Positions 1-8,896 of a stretch of 64,000 nucleotides of DNA are shown piece after piece. The translations under genes and the position numbers were made by a program. The notes beneath the pieces are model-generated. The model did no database searches, was not told the DNA's origin, and saw nothing but the letters and a program-made list of their open reading frames with translations. Positions within the stretch are counted from its first letter, which is position 1; the number at the start of each line of letters is the position of its first letter. The stretch spans positions 26,642 to 90,641 of the forward strand of contig QWHC01000017.1 of NCBI GenBank assembly GCA_021404685.1. The letters are read 5' to 3'. This DNA comes from Chloroflexi bacterium CFX4. GTDB lineage: Bacteria; Chloroflexota; Anaerolineae; Aggregatilineales; UBA2796.

Positions 1-70
1 TCGTCCGCAGCACGCGAAAGGCTTCCGCCGCCGCAGAGCGCGGGTCTTTTAGGGTGATTAAATCGCTCAC
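1..70 (-). CDS. CpsD/CapB-type tyrosine kinase, N-terminal fragment (partial)
   Basis: Only the first 23 codons lie in the window; the gene continues beyond position 1. The reverse strand reads from a GTG at 70 into a peptide containing LITLKDPRSAAAEAFRVLRT. That is the typical opening of the cytoplasmic BY-kinase half of Wzc/CpsCD systems (family knowledge). A GAGGAA stretch precedes the GTG. It lies 17 bases downstream of the Wzz-like gene on the same strand, the usual arrangement for a split chain-length regulator and tyrosine autokinase controlling capsule or exopolysaccharide export. The Walker motifs are outside the window, so activity cannot be judged. Confidence 0.7.
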   Translation of the reverse strand, partial: MSDLITLKDPRSAAAEAFRVLRT

Positions 71-87
71 GGGCAGTTCCTCACAGG

Positions 88-741
88 TTATTCGGATTCC
101 GATAGCGTGCCGAGAACAGGTAGATTCAAGGCGCGTTCGACATCTTCACGGCGGCGCACAATGTTGGCGCTCAGGTATTCCAAAACGAAGACAGCACCAC
201 CGCCGATCAAGATGCCAAGCAGCGCGCCAGCGGCAACGTTGAAGGTCGTGTTTGGGCGAAACAGGCTGATGGCGGGCTGATCGATCAGCTCAGCGTTAAT
301 GCGATCCTCAAGGCGGATCGGCGCGTTGGACTCGTTGCGCCACTGCACAAATTGTTCGCCATAGGTGCGGGCGACTCTGCCTGCCGTCTCGATTTCGGGC
401 ATGTCCACATCAATGTTGATGACGAGCGAGTCGAGGTTGGTCGAAACGGTGACCATCCCGCGCAGTTGAGAAGGCGTCATATCAAGGTTCAGGGCGCGGA
501 TCACATCATTGGCGCGCTCATCAGCATCAAGGCGCGTTGCCCAACTGCTCATGAGCTGTTTTAAGGTCTGTGCCAAGCCGAAATCGTTGCGGGCAGGCTG
601 GATGAGCATTTTTTGGGTGGCGCGGTAGATGGGCGTCTGCAAGCGGCTGAATAGGAAGGCGCTGCCAGCAGTGAGCGCCACTGCCAGCAGGATGATCCAG
701 CCGCGCCGCGCCAAAATACGCACATAATCGGAAAGTTGCAT
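88..741 (-). CDS. Wzz-type polysaccharide chain-length determinant protein
   Basis: The 217-residue protein has two membrane segments, about residues 14-33 and 170-195, flanking a periplasmic or outside-facing region, which is the Wzz/CpsC layout. The N-terminus MQLSDYVRILARRGWIILL is typical of this family. The frame is open upstream to 1002, but the ATG at 741 starts exactly at the conserved N-terminus, so I chose it. The C-terminal tail (RRREDVERALNLPVLG) is the conserved cytoplasmic end that contacts the partner kinase. With the kinase gene just downstream, it probably sets exopolysaccharide length or drives export. A divergent glycosyltransferase operon begins about 130 bases away. Confidence 0.85.
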   Translation of the reverse strand: MQLSDYVRILARRGWIILLAVALTAGSAFLFSRLQTPIYRATQKMLIQPARNDFGLAQTLKQLMSSWATRLDADERANDVIRALNLDMTPSQLRGMVTVSTNLDSLVINIDVDMPEIETAGRVARTYGEQFVQWRNESNAPIRLEDRINAELIDQPAISLFRPNTTFNVAAGALLGILIGGGAVFVLEYLSANIVRRREDVERALNLPVLGTLSESE

Positions 742-799
742 CACATATCCTCTCAGAATCGGCGCGATTATAGCAGGTTGCAGCCGTTCTGTCAGCCGT

Positions 800-829
800 T
801 TGACAAGCACCTGCCAAGTTCGGTAGAGT
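800..829 (+). promoter_or_regulatory. Possible sigma-70-type promoter for the 868-4007 operon
   Basis: A perfect TTGACA at 800-805 is followed after 18 bases by TAGAGT at 824-829 (4 of 6 to the -10 consensus). It sits about 40 bases before the ATG at 868, in the divergent gap after the Wzz gene start. Motif match only. Confidence 0.4.
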
Positions 830-867
830 CGCGCCGTTGGAAGTCCACTAGAGCAAGCAAACAAGGC

Positions 868-1080
868 ATGACACATTCTGATCTTGTGATTACTAAACGG
901 ATGCTTGGCGTCCTGATTCTCTTGGTCGGCGCGCTTGGCTTTGTCGGCGTGCTGCTGCTGGATGCCCTTCGTGGCGATTTTGGGGATTTCGGTCCGACGC
1001 AAATACTGGCACTGGCAGGCTGTCTGGGACTGTGTGCTTTAGGCGTCAGCTTGCTGCCACTGGGAGATCGCCCTGCATGA
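868..1080 (+). CDS. Small two-helix membrane protein, unknown function
   Basis: This 70-residue protein consists almost entirely of two hydrophobic helices (about residues 12-33 and 47-66) joined by an acidic loop (LRGDFGDFGPTQ). The frame is open from 736, but the upstream part is charged and overlaps the Wzz leader, so I used the ATG at 868; the ATG at 901 is also possible. Its TGA overlaps the next gene's ATG (ATGA at 1077-1080), so the two are translationally coupled. I do not recognise a family. Position suggests an accessory of the adjacent GT-C glycosyltransferase. Confidence 0.6.
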   Translation: MTHSDLVITKRMLGVLILLVGALGFVGVLLLDALRGDFGDFGPTQILALAGCLGLCALGVSLLPLGDRPA

Positions 1081-2729
1081 TTGGCACACTGGAACGCGCT
1101 CAGAGTGCGCCGCGCCTACTGATCTTCGCGCAGCAGGCTTTGATCGGGATCGCTTTGCTGCTGATGGTGCTGCACCTTGCCGTTTACGCCGTCTATGCCG
1201 TTGGGCTGATCACCTTTCCCTTTGACTACGATCAGGGCGAAGGCTTTGAGCTAAACGACACGGTGCTGCTCAGCCAATTTCAGTCACCCTACCGCGATAA
1301 CGAAGTCTTTCCGTTTTATGCCAGCAACTATCCGCCGCTCTACCACGTAATTCTGGTACCGTTTGCGTGGCTGTTTGGCGCGGAATATTGGTATGGCAGG
1401 CTGTTTGGCTTCCTCGCCACACTGATCACGGCGGCGGCAATTGGCTATGCCGTGCAGCGCGCCACAGGGCAGCGCGCTATCGCCGTTTTGAGTGGTGCTG
1501 CCTATCTCGCCTCAAACTACATCTACCACATTGGACCATTGTTCCGTCAGCATATCAGCATGGTCATGTTCGAAACGCTTGCCGTCGTGGTAATCGCTAC
1601 CCTGAGCGAGAGCAAACGTCCGCGCCGCCTTATCTTGGTGTGCCTAGCGCTGCTGCTAGCAGCCGGTTATACCAAACAACTGGCAGTTGCAACGGTGGCG
1701 GGCGTGTTTATCTGGCTATTTTTGCGCGGTGTGCGGCGCTCGATTGCATGGGCAATTCCGTTCGCCGCGGTAGCAGGTGGCATCTTTTTGCTGATCAACT
1801 GGAGTACCGATGGGCAGTGGTGGCTGAACACGATCACAGCGAATGTAAATCAATACATTCTGGGGCAGTATACGGGCTTGCTGGGGCAGTTCATCGCGCT
1901 GCACGGCGCGCTGTTGGTGCTGGCGCTGCTGATGACTGCCTACGAACTCTACTTTGATCGGCTGTCGGTATATGCGGTATGGTTCATCGCTGCCCTGCTG
2001 AACAGCGTCCTAGCGGGCAAGTGGGGCGCGGGCGATAGCTACTTTGCCACAGCCATCGCTGCCATGTGCATTTTGGCGGGCATTTTCGCAGGGCGCACAC
2101 TGAGCGGCACTTGGCGCTTGCCGCGCTTTATGATCGGCGTTGGGCGTGCAATGCCACTGATCGGCGTGGCAAGCTGCGCTGCCTTCGTGCTGTATGGCGC
2201 GGCGGTGGTCAAGCTGCCGCTGGACATGCCGATCTTCCGTGAGGTTGGGCAGCTTTTGGGTGTGCAGAGCAACACCAAATTCCCGAACTTCTACGACTCG
2301 GCGGGCTGGACAATGGGCTATGCGACCATTGGGCAAATTCCAACGGCGCAAGATGTGGCGAACGGCTGGCGCATTGTTGAATATGCCAAAGCCGATCCGC
2401 GCCCAATCCTGAGCGAGGAAGCCGCCTTCAGTTTCCGCAGCGGCAAGCCTGTGGTCAGCAACCCAACCCAACTGCTGAACCTCTATAACAACAACACGCC
2501 TGAGAAAACACTCTACGATCCGTCTGCGCTGATTGAGATGATCGAAGATCAGGCGTTTAGTGCGGTCATCTTGCGCCGCGATCAAGGGCAGACCGCGATC
2601 ATTGGCTTCTACCCGCCACCCGTCTTGGCTGCCATTGAGCGCGCCTACACGCTGCGGGAGGCAATCCCGATGAACGGCTACGAGTATACGGTGCTGCTGC
2701 CGAATCCCTCGTGGAGCAAGCCAGAATGA
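1077..2729 (+). CDS. GT-C fold membrane glycosyltransferase
   Basis: The 550-residue protein has roughly ten hydrophobic helices. Its first outside loop carries acidic residues (FDYDQGEGFEL) and a YPPLYH motif, as in the GT39/ArnT-like GT-C superfamily, where a DxD-like pair in loop 1 binds a lipid-phosphate sugar donor. I infer transfer of a sugar from a polyprenyl-phosphate carrier to an external acceptor. The start is the ATG overlapping the previous stop. The stop overlaps the next gene's ATG (ATGA at 2726). The exact donor and acceptor cannot be read from sequence. Confidence 0.75.
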   Translation: MIGTLERAQSAPRLLIFAQQALIGIALLLMVLHLAVYAVYAVGLITFPFDYDQGEGFELNDTVLLSQFQSPYRDNEVFPFYASNYPPLYHVILVPFAWLFGAEYWYGRLFGFLATLITAAAIGYAVQRATGQRAIAVLSGAAYLASNYIYHIGPLFRQHISMVMFETLAVVVIATLSESKRPRRLILVCLALLLAAGYTKQLAVATVAGVFIWLFLRGVRRSIAWAIPFAAVAGGIFLLINWSTDGQWWLNTITANVNQYILGQYTGLLGQFIALHGALLVLALLMTAYELYFDRLSVYAVWFIAALLNSVLAGKWGAGDSYFATAIAAMCILAGIFAGRTLSGTWRLPRFMIGVGRAMPLIGVASCAAFVLYGAAVVKLPLDMPIFREVGQLLGVQSNTKFPNFYDSAGWTMGYATIGQIPTAQDVANGWRIVEYAKADPRPILSEEAAFSFRSGKPVVSNPTQLLNLYNNNTPEKTLYDPSALIEMIEDQAFSAVILRRDQGQTAIIGFYPPPVLAAIERAYTLREAIPMNGYEYTVLLPNPSWSKPE

Positions 2730-3550
2730 GCCGCGCTATTCGGCGTTTTCAGCGCACCTTCACCCAAACAGAGCTAGGCACGGCGCTGCACGCTGTGCTG
2801 CGTGTAGGCGTTTTGGTGCTGCGGAGTGGTGCTGCCAGTTTCCGAACACATGAGGTCATGGCGCGCTGTGCGGCAGTGCTTGGCATTGAGCAGCTAGAGG
2901 CATATGTAACGCCAACGGGCATCATCGCCTCTGCCTACAGCGGCGGCGAACATCGCACGCAGATTATGCAGGTGCGCGGTTTGGCGGTGGATATGAATCG
3001 GGTGATTGCACTGGAATTGCTCTCGCGCACGCTACCTTTAGGCACAGAGGCAGCGCAGCTTAACGCACACCTTGATGAGATTGAGCGGCAGGGGATGTTA
3101 TATCCGCGTTGGGTGGTGGCGCTGATGGTTGGCTTGGCGTGTGGCGCGTTCTCGGTCATCATCGGCGGCAGTTGGCTGGAATTCGCGGCTGCCCTTGGTG
3201 GTGCTGCTACGGCGCAAACGCTGCGCATGGCGATGATTCAGCGGCATTTTAGCCCTGTGCCGCTTGTGGTGGTCTGTGCAGCGTTGGCAGCGGGCGTTTG
3301 CTATGGATTGCTGCGGCTGTTTGCACCACTATACGTAACATTCGGCATTCAAGCCTCGCTGCAAAACGGCGTGATCGCCTCTGTGCTGCTGCTGGTGCCG
3401 GGCGTGCCGTTGGTCACCTCGCTGCTTGATCTTGTGCATCTGGACCTGGTATCGGGCTTGTCGCGTGGCATTTACGCAGTCCTGATCTTGGTCAGCATCG
3501 CGGTTGGGTTGCTGGTGGTGCTGCTACTGACGGGCTTTTCAATCGTCTAG
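2726..3550 (+). CDS. Threonine/serine exporter ThrE, N-terminal-domain protein
   Basis: This 274-residue protein matches the N-terminal half of ThrE-type exporters (formerly DUF1212). It has a soluble N-terminus with VLRSGAASFRTHEVM and a TPTGI.AS segment, then about five membrane helices from residue 120 on. ThrE exports threonine and serine by proton motive force in Corynebacterium (family knowledge). Here, as in many bacteria, the transporter is split, with the second half encoded 13 bases downstream. The ATG at 2726 overlaps the glycosyltransferase stop; an in-frame ATG at 2711 is less likely. Confidence 0.85.
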   Translation: MSRAIRRFQRTFTQTELGTALHAVLRVGVLVLRSGAASFRTHEVMARCAAVLGIEQLEAYVTPTGIIASAYSGGEHRTQIMQVRGLAVDMNRVIALELLSRTLPLGTEAAQLNAHLDEIERQGMLYPRWVVALMVGLACGAFSVIIGGSWLEFAAALGGAATAQTLRMAMIQRHFSPVPLVVVCAALAAGVCYGLLRLFAPLYVTFGIQASLQNGVIASVLLLVPGVPLVTSLLDLVHLDLVSGLSRGIYAVLILVSIAVGLLVVLLLTGFSIV

Positions 3551-3563
3551 CGGAAGGTGCTTT

Positions 3564-4007
3564 ATGGGGGTTGAGACGCTTTTGTTGCAAGCACTGATGG
3601 CGTTGCTGGCAACAGTGGGCTTTGCTGTGCTGTTCAATGTGCCGCCGCGTTTATTGGCAGCCTGTGGTTTAGTAGGTATGGGCGGGCATTTGGTGCGCTT
3701 TAGCCTGCTGCAAAACGGCACAGCGCCCGTGCTTGCCGCGTATTTGGGTGCGCTGTTCATCGGCGTGATGGGCTATGCAGTGTCCACCCGCTATAAGCTG
3801 CCGCGCCTTGTGTTCACCGTGACGGGCATCATCACTATGATTCCGGGCATTCCTGCCTATGAGGTGCTGCTCTTTTTCTATGAGGGCAACATCAATGGTG
3901 GCTTGGCATCAGGCGTTTATGCCCTGCTGATCAGCGGTGCGGTGGCAGCCGGTCTCAGCACGGCGCGCTTGCTGATAGATACTGATCTGCGCCACATGCA
4001 GCCCTAA
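3564..4007 (+). CDS. Threonine/serine exporter, C-terminal-domain protein
   Basis: The 147-residue protein has four to five hydrophobic helices and the conserved glycine/proline-rich signature of the ThrE C-terminal domain (formerly DUF3815), including MGGHLVR and MIPGIPAYE. It is the partner of the preceding ThrE N-terminal protein; together they would make the full exporter. The ATG at 3564 follows an AAGG-type ribosome site. The gene ends 6 bases before the end of a convergent gene, and no clear terminator lies between them. Confidence 0.85.
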   Translation: MGVETLLLQALMALLATVGFAVLFNVPPRLLAACGLVGMGGHLVRFSLLQNGTAPVLAAYLGALFIGVMGYAVSTRYKLPRLVFTVTGIITMIPGIPAYEVLLFFYEGNINGGLASGVYALLISGAVAAGLSTARLLIDTDLRHMQP

Positions 4008-4013
4008 GGCAAG

Positions 4014-4751
4014 TTACCAACTGTTGGGATCGCTCACAGCTTCACTGCGGCTGGCAGTCGTTTCAGTGTCAGTGATCCAGAAGGTTGCCAGCCAGTGGGT
4101 AAGCTGCTTGAACAAATCAGGTGTTATGCGGCACGCAGCGTTGATCTGATTGGCGCCAAAGGCATAAATGCGCGCAAAGCCGTTATGCGCGCTCACAATC
4201 AAGTAGTCGCGTTCCCAGCGTTTTGCCGTCCACAAGATGCTGGTGCCAGTGTGCCGCCGAATTAAATCTAGGAAGCGCTTACGGCTGGAATCGGCAATTG
4301 CGCCGAAGGTGAAATGTGCGGCGATCATGCCGCCATAGACATAATCTGCCTCAAAGGCGCCGTCTATGCCTTGCAGATCAATGGTCATGGCAGCCGATTC
4401 ATCCTGCGCCTTGAACTGTGCAAAGCCACGCCGTGCGCGCCTGCCGGGCAGTGGGTCAAAGGTGGCGGACGAGAGCAGCGGCGGGCTGGGAAAACGGCGG
4501 CTCAGTTCCTCATCCAGATCAAGTTTGCCAATGAAGAACTGTTGCAAAAGGTGCGGCACGCCGCTTTGAATGCTCTGACGGTTTTCGGTCGCTTCCGTTT
4601 GCAGGCGCTTGCGGTCTTCGTTGCGGATGCGCGAAGTCGTCTCCCGCGCAATGCGGATAAGTTCTTCAACAGGCATCCCACCGACGGAATCAGGTTCTTC
4701 CATCGGTTGGCGTGGTGCAACTGCACTGTGCGTATCCGTTCGGTTAGACAT
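4014..4751 (-). CDS. Hypothetical protein, 245 aa, no recognised domain
   Basis: I do not recognise a family. The first 45 residues are polar and probably disordered (PVEELIRIARETTSRIRNEDRKR could start a helix). The rest looks globular and soluble, with alternating hydrophobic strands (YLIVSAHNGFARIYAFGA) and no signal peptide or membrane segment. It is convergent with the exporter genes and divergent from the gene at 5095. The ATG at 4751 is the only good start. Coding bias resembles its neighbours, so it is probably a real lineage-specific gene. Confidence 0.6.
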   Translation of the reverse strand: MSNRTDTHSAVAPRQPMEEPDSVGGMPVEELIRIARETTSRIRNEDRKRLQTEATENRQSIQSGVPHLLQQFFIGKLDLDEELSRRFPSPPLLSSATFDPLPGRRARRGFAQFKAQDESAAMTIDLQGIDGAFEADYVYGGMIAAHFTFGAIADSSRKRFLDLIRRHTGTSILWTAKRWERDYLIVSAHNGFARIYAFGANQINAACRITPDLFKQLTHWLATFWITDTETTASRSEAVSDPNSW

Positions 4752-5094
4752 AAAGCGCGTTCCGTTGGTTGGTCAAAATTTTGTATATTATAACGCTAAA
4801 CCTCACAATGGCGAGAAGCCCTTTGAAGACAGACAGCACGAGAACAGGGCTATAAACTGCTCAAAGTGTGTGAAGCTCAGCGTGATCGGCACAGCCTAAT
4901 ATTTTACAATTCCATTACAAGCCTACACAAAAGCGCGGCAAGCCGATCACAAATCTATACATTGTGATATTTGTACTATACCGACATTTGCCAAGTGTTG
5001 TAACATTATCTGTAACTTTTCTTCGCCACACGGATTGCTTTCTATCCGCTAGTCCTTATCTAAATCTTCGGACAAAGTGGAGTGAAGAAAGAGT
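4752..5094. other. AT-rich divergent intergenic region
   Basis: This 343-base gap is distinctly AT-richer than its surroundings and lies between divergent genes, so it should hold both promoters. A possible plus-strand promoter is TTGCCA at 4988-4993, 17 bases, then TGTAAC at 5011-5016. Short open frames across it show no protein-like composition. I see no RNA fold or repeat I can support. Confidence 0.35.
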
Positions 5095-5529
5095 ATGTCG
5101 CATCAGCTCAGCCTTTATGAAGGCGCACTGAGGGTCAGGATCAATGGAGTGGGTGAGGCGCAGCCGCTCTACCACGATTTGCAGAGCTTTCTCGAGAAGC
5201 AGCCCGAACCTGTTACGGTCATTCTCGATCTGACAATGGCAACCAGCTTTGGGCGAGCGCTTCAAGCAATGCTTTACCGTGTGTTGCAGCACCGCGCCGT
5301 AGAGAATGTTGGTATCTGTTTCACAGATATTGACCTAACGCCTGATATTCGCAGCATGGCAACGGCTTTGGCGGCAGTGCGCCGCGTAAAAGTCGCGCAC
5401 ACCGAACACGAATTGCTGGCTGCTTACGGTCTGGCGGATCCGCCCACCCAGCCGCACAAGCTCAATGGAATGCTTGCACGGTTGAAGAATAGCACAACCT
5501 CAACCTTAAACGACAAGGCAGTACATTAA
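5095..5529 (+). CDS. Hypothetical STAS-like small protein
   Basis: The 144-residue soluble protein has an alternating strand/helix pattern, including VTVILDLTMATSFGRALQAM, a central hydrophobic strand followed by a helix. This resembles STAS/SpoIIAA-type or small signalling alpha/beta domains, but the key phosphorylatable Ser/Thr signature is not clear, so this is a weak inference. The last 30 residues are polar. The ATG at 5095 follows a GAAAGAG-type site. It is transcribed alone, upstream of tRNA-Gln. Confidence 0.5.
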   Translation: MSHQLSLYEGALRVRINGVGEAQPLYHDLQSFLEKQPEPVTVILDLTMATSFGRALQAMLYRVLQHRAVENVGICFTDIDLTPDIRSMATALAAVRRVKVAHTEHELLAAYGLADPPTQPHKLNGMLARLKNSTTSTLNDKAVH

Positions 5530-5636
5530 GTACACGCCAAGCGCGGGATGTGATGAACGTCTCGCGTTTGCGTTTGTGCCGCCGCAAACTACACCTTGCA
5601 CACCCCTGCAAAGTGTGTTATGCTTTCCTTACGTTT

Positions 5637-5708
5637 TGGGGGATAGTTTAATCGGCAGAACGACGGGTTCTGGCCCCGTTAGTCTTGGTTCGAGTCCAGG
5701 TCCCCCAG
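5637..5708 (+). tRNA. tRNA-Gln (anticodon CTG)
   Basis: A full cloverleaf can be drawn. The acceptor is TGGGGGA (5637-5643) with TCCCCCA (5701-5707) and discriminator G5708. The anticodon stem ACGGG/CCCGT has loop TTCTGGC, giving anticodon CTG. The T arm is CTTGG/CCAGG with loop TTCGAGT. The U1-A72 pair is typical of glutamine tRNAs. No CCA is encoded. A strong hairpin follows. Confidence 0.93.
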
Positions 5709-5715
5709 CTGCTTT

Positions 5716-5743
5716 GCGCGCCCCTGATTTTTTAAGGGCGCGC
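5716..5743 (+). terminator. Hairpin terminator after tRNA-Gln
   Basis: A perfect 8-bp stem GCGCGCCC (5716-5723) with GGGCGCGC (5736-5743) encloses a 12-base T-rich loop. It lies between the tRNA and the convergent gene ending at 5751, so it may serve both strands. The T tract after the stem is poor. Confidence 0.6.
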
Positions 5744-5750
5744 TTCTGAT

Positions 5751-7553
5751 TCAATGCCCCTGCACCAAGCGCGCATATTCCAAAAACTCTGCCAATTCGC
5801 GTTGCGTTAGGCTGCGCGATGGCGTGATGATGTAGCAGGCATCCAGCCAGAGCGCGCCGCTGCCTGTGCGTTCTGTCGTCTCGCGGATGAGGCGTTCAGC
5901 GGCAACCGAAGGCGTCAGCGTCGCTGGAACACTGAGTTGCAAGCTAACGTGCGTTGGCTGAATCTCAAGACCTTCTAGTTGCCATGCCTCAGCAGCGGCA
6001 ATTTCCTCAAGGTAGCGCGGCAGCATCTCAGTAATTTCGGCTGCGAGCGGTGCTTCATAAGGCAGCAGGGCAAGGGTAAAAGCAAGCGGTGGCGCAGGTG
6101 GCGGCGGTGGTGGGGCAGCCTCACGCAGCCCTTGTGGCGGGCGCAAATCAGTTGGGCGGGAATGTAGGGTTTGGGCAGCCTCAGGCACACCATCAGGCGC
6201 AGCGGCAGGCGGCGCACTGCTTGTGGTCAGTGGCTCGGTGATTTCGGGCAAGGTGGCAGGTGGCGCAGCAGGCGCTATCGGTGCTGCCTCAGTGCTGGAC
6301 AAGTCTGGCACACGCGCCATCGCCTCATGCAGTTGGCGTGCCACCTGGCGAATCACGCGCATAGGGGTATCGCCCGGAAAGATCAGTGAAAGGATCAGAT
6401 CATCTACCGAGCGTGTTGAATAGAGCAGGTAGAGCGTTTCAGGGTTCACCTGAAGCGGACGAAAGACGGTTGGCGTGCTGCTTTCGCCCTGCCACATGCG
6501 CTCGATTTCGCGCAGCGCTAAGGTTCGCGTTGCTTCATCAAGGCTGCCTGATGTGGCGACGGCAATCACCTCACCCTCCCGTGTGAGCACGGCTGCTTTT
6601 GCCGCCGCATCTATGGTAAGCTGCATGAAGCGCAAGGCAAGCGCCGCAATAGGATTTGCTGCCGTATGGGTGCTGGCTGAGGCTGTGCTGTGCTGTTGCG
6701 CCGCCATCTGGACGGTATCGCGCCAATCGCTGCTGAGGGTTTGCTCTAGGCTTGGGCTGGGCGCGCTGCGCGGTGGCGGCGGCGCAGAGTCAGGCGGCGG
6801 CACAGGCGCAATCCACTCAGGGCGCGTGTTCGGCGGCAGCTTTTCCGCTTCGCCTGCCAAGCGGTCTACCAAATCCAGCAGCGGCACGGAATCATCAAGC
6901 GCCACTTCAAGGGCAACCTCAGCAGCGACCAGTGTTTCATTGGGTGCTTCGGCAAGTTCGGGCAAAGAGGCAGGCGGCATGCTGCTGGGCAAAGGCTGCG
7001 TACCGCTGATCAGATCGCGCACGGTGGCATCTGGCGGCAGCGACGGCTCGCTGAGTGCCAACGGATCAGTTTCCGTCAACATGAGCGTCGTTGATCCGTC
7101 CTCAATGCCTGCCACGGCGCGCATGAAGGTGTCGTCGGGTTGATAGGTCGGCTCTGTGCGCTGCTGTGCGGCGGGCAGCGTGTTAGCAGCGGCGCTGTTG
7201 TTGCGCTCACGAATGAGGGCATCAAGCTGGCGGGCAAGGTAGGGCTTATTCAGGCTGGGCAGCACGTCCGTTTCAGGGGCGAAGGCGGGCGGCTGATCAG
7301 CATAGCGGCTCATGATGATAACGAGCTGTGGGTGCAGGCGCTGCAATGTCTCGATCAGGCGCGGCAAGTGTGCATCTTCAATGGCAGCATCAATCACGGC
7401 AAAATCTTGCGGCTCACGCGCCAACAGCTCCAAGGCTGCTTGGCTGCTGGCAAAAACGTTGACGCGATAGCGCCCAATGCCTTCCAATGCCTGCTTAATT
7501 GGCACCGCAAAGCCGATCTCAGGATCAATGATCAGGATGCGCGTCAGTTTCAT
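5751..7553 (-). CDS. Receiver, Roadblock-like and IS200-transposase-like fusion protein
   Basis: In this 600-residue protein, residues 1-115 form a receiver domain with Asp10, Asp55 and Lys103 in the expected places, so phosphorylation is plausible. A long Pro/Ala-rich linker follows. Residues about 303-405 look like a Roadblock/LC7-type alpha/beta dimerisation domain. After a second Pro-rich linker, residues about 490-600 resemble the IS200/IS605 Y1 transposase fold (IQPTHVSLQLSVPATLTPS and a downstream LWLDACYIITPS). However, the catalytic His-hydrophobic-His is His-Val-Ser, and no nucleophilic Tyr is evident at the usual place. I infer a domesticated, non-catalytic DNA-binding module. The start is the ATG at 7553. 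The two domain calls beyond the receiver are by eye. Confidence 0.65.
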   Translation of the reverse strand: MKLTRILIIDPEIGFAVPIKQALEGIGRYRVNVFASSQAALELLAREPQDFAVIDAAIEDAHLPRLIETLQRLHPQLVIIMSRYADQPPAFAPETDVLPSLNKPYLARQLDALIRERNNSAAANTLPAAQQRTEPTYQPDDTFMRAVAGIEDGSTTLMLTETDPLALSEPSLPPDATVRDLISGTQPLPSSMPPASLPELAEAPNETLVAAEVALEVALDDSVPLLDLVDRLAGEAEKLPPNTRPEWIAPVPPPDSAPPPPRSAPSPSLEQTLSSDWRDTVQMAAQQHSTASASTHTAANPIAALALRFMQLTIDAAAKAAVLTREGEVIAVATSGSLDEATRTLALREIERMWQGESSTPTVFRPLQVNPETLYLLYSTRSVDDLILSLIFPGDTPMRVIRQVARQLHEAMARVPDLSSTEAAPIAPAAPPATLPEITEPLTTSSAPPAAAPDGVPEAAQTLHSRPTDLRPPQGLREAAPPPPPPAPPLAFTLALLPYEAPLAAEITEMLPRYLEEIAAAEAWQLEGLEIQPTHVSLQLSVPATLTPSVAAERLIRETTERTGSGALWLDACYIITPSRSLTQRELAEFLEYARLVQGH

Positions 7554-7618
7554 GTGCCTATCCCGTCTGTCATGCGCTTATGCTGCCATTTTAGCCGAAA
7601 TTGATAGGCTTTGCACAC

Positions 7619-8896
7619 CTAATTCCTAGCGCGGTAGGTTTCGCTGGCAACGGTCGGCGCAGTTGCCATGTGTGCCTGATATGCCTTGAGCGCTGGCACA
7701 GCGCGCACCACAATCAGAATTGCCAGCAGCAAGCCAAACGCACCGCTCAGATAAGGCGCTGCGTGGTTAATCTCTCGATACGTCCAGCCGCCCCACAACG
7801 GACCGAACACGCGCCCCAACGCCTGCATAGATTGCCCGCCACCTTGCGCCATGCCCTGTTCCCGCGCTGTGACGCCCTGCGAGAGCAACCCGGTCAGCGA
7901 AGGTAAGGTCATCCCATTCCCCAGTGCCACAAAAATGGCAGAGAAAAAGAGGAGGTTGGCTTGCTCAGCCAGAATAGCAAGCGTAATAATGCCGAAACCC
8001 ACTGCCAGCAAAAACAAGCCAAGCATGGCAAGCCGCGCCTCGCCAAAGCGCGGCAGCAGCCTGCGAATCAGGAAGCCTTGCGTGAAGATTGTAACTGCGC
8101 CCACAATAGTGAGCAGCAAGGCGGCACCATCAGGCTGCCAGCCAAAGTGATTTTCGGTCAGATGCGCGATGTTGGATTGCAGCAAGGCGAAGGCAAGCGC
8201 CCAGATGAAGGTGGCAACGAGCAAAAGCTGCAACTGTGGTAACCGAAAGATGATCGTCAGTTGGGTGAGCGGATTAAACTTTGCCAATGGCACATTGGTG
8301 CTGCGGTTCTCAGCGGGCAGGCTTTCAGGCATTGCGAAATAGCCCCATAGCGTGTTGAGCAGCGTCAGTGCCGCCGCCAGATACAACGGCGATTCATAGA
8401 CGCCCGTCACGCGCCATGCAAGCCCACCCAGCGCCGGCCCGAACACAAACCCAAAGCCCGAAACTGCGCCCAACAGACCAAAAAAGCGTGTCCGTTCCTC
8501 AGGCGTGCTAATATCCGCCGCATAAGCATAGATGGTGGCGATGTTCCCGCCCGTGACGCCATCAATGATCCTACCCAAGAACAGCACCCACAGCGCGCCG
8601 CCAATTCCAAAGATGATGTAGCCAATTGCCGAGCCGAACAGGCTGATCAACAAGATAGGACGCCTGCCAAAGCGATCACTGAGCGCACCAAGCATTGGCA
8701 CCGTCAGGAACTGGCAGAGTGAAAATGAGGTGAACAGCAGCGAAATGGCAAGCGCGGTATCTTGCCGTTCAGTGTATTTGCCCACTAAGAATGGGTAGAC
8801 AGGGTTAATGATGCCGATGCCGGCGAAATTGAGGAAGATGGTTGCCAAGATGAACAGGATTGCGCCGCTCTGTTGCTTGCTTTTGGAAGTTGCCAC
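7619..8896 (-). CDS. MFS efflux transporter (DHA1/TetA-like)
   Basis: The 425-residue protein has about 12 hydrophobic helices and the MFS motif A GALSDRFGRRPIL between helices 2 and 3. An export-type motif follows in helix 5 (GFGFVFGPALGG). These place it in the drug:proton antiporter DHA1 group that includes TetA. The substrate cannot be inferred. The start is GTG at 8896 with AAAGGT just upstream. Its promoter region is shared with the divergent peroxiredoxin-like gene at 8996. The 5751-7553 gene follows on the same strand after 65 bases. Confidence 0.85.
   Translation of the reverse strand: MATSKSKQQSGAILFILATIFLNFAGIGIINPVYPFLVGKYTERQDTALAISLLFTSFSLCQFLTVPMLGALSDRFGRRPILLISLFGSAIGYIIFGIGGALWVLFLGRIIDGVTGGNIATIYAYAADISTPEERTRFFGLLGAVSGFGFVFGPALGGLAWRVTGVYESPLYLAAALTLLNTLWGYFAMPESLPAENRSTNVPLAKFNPLTQLTIIFRLPQLQLLLVATFIWALAFALLQSNIAHLTENHFGWQPDGAALLLTIVGAVTIFTQGFLIRRLLPRFGEARLAMLGLFLLAVGFGIITLAILAEQANLLFFSAIFVALGNGMTLPSLTGLLSQGVTAREQGMAQGGGQSMQALGRVFGPLWGGWTYREINHAAPYLSGAFGLLLAILIVVRAVPALKAYQAHMATAPTVASETYRARN

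Noticed and set aside
6475..7143. 222-codon Ser/Ala-rich plus-strand frame
   Set aside because: Antisense to the Pro-rich linkers of the receiver fusion protein; low-complexity mirror image.
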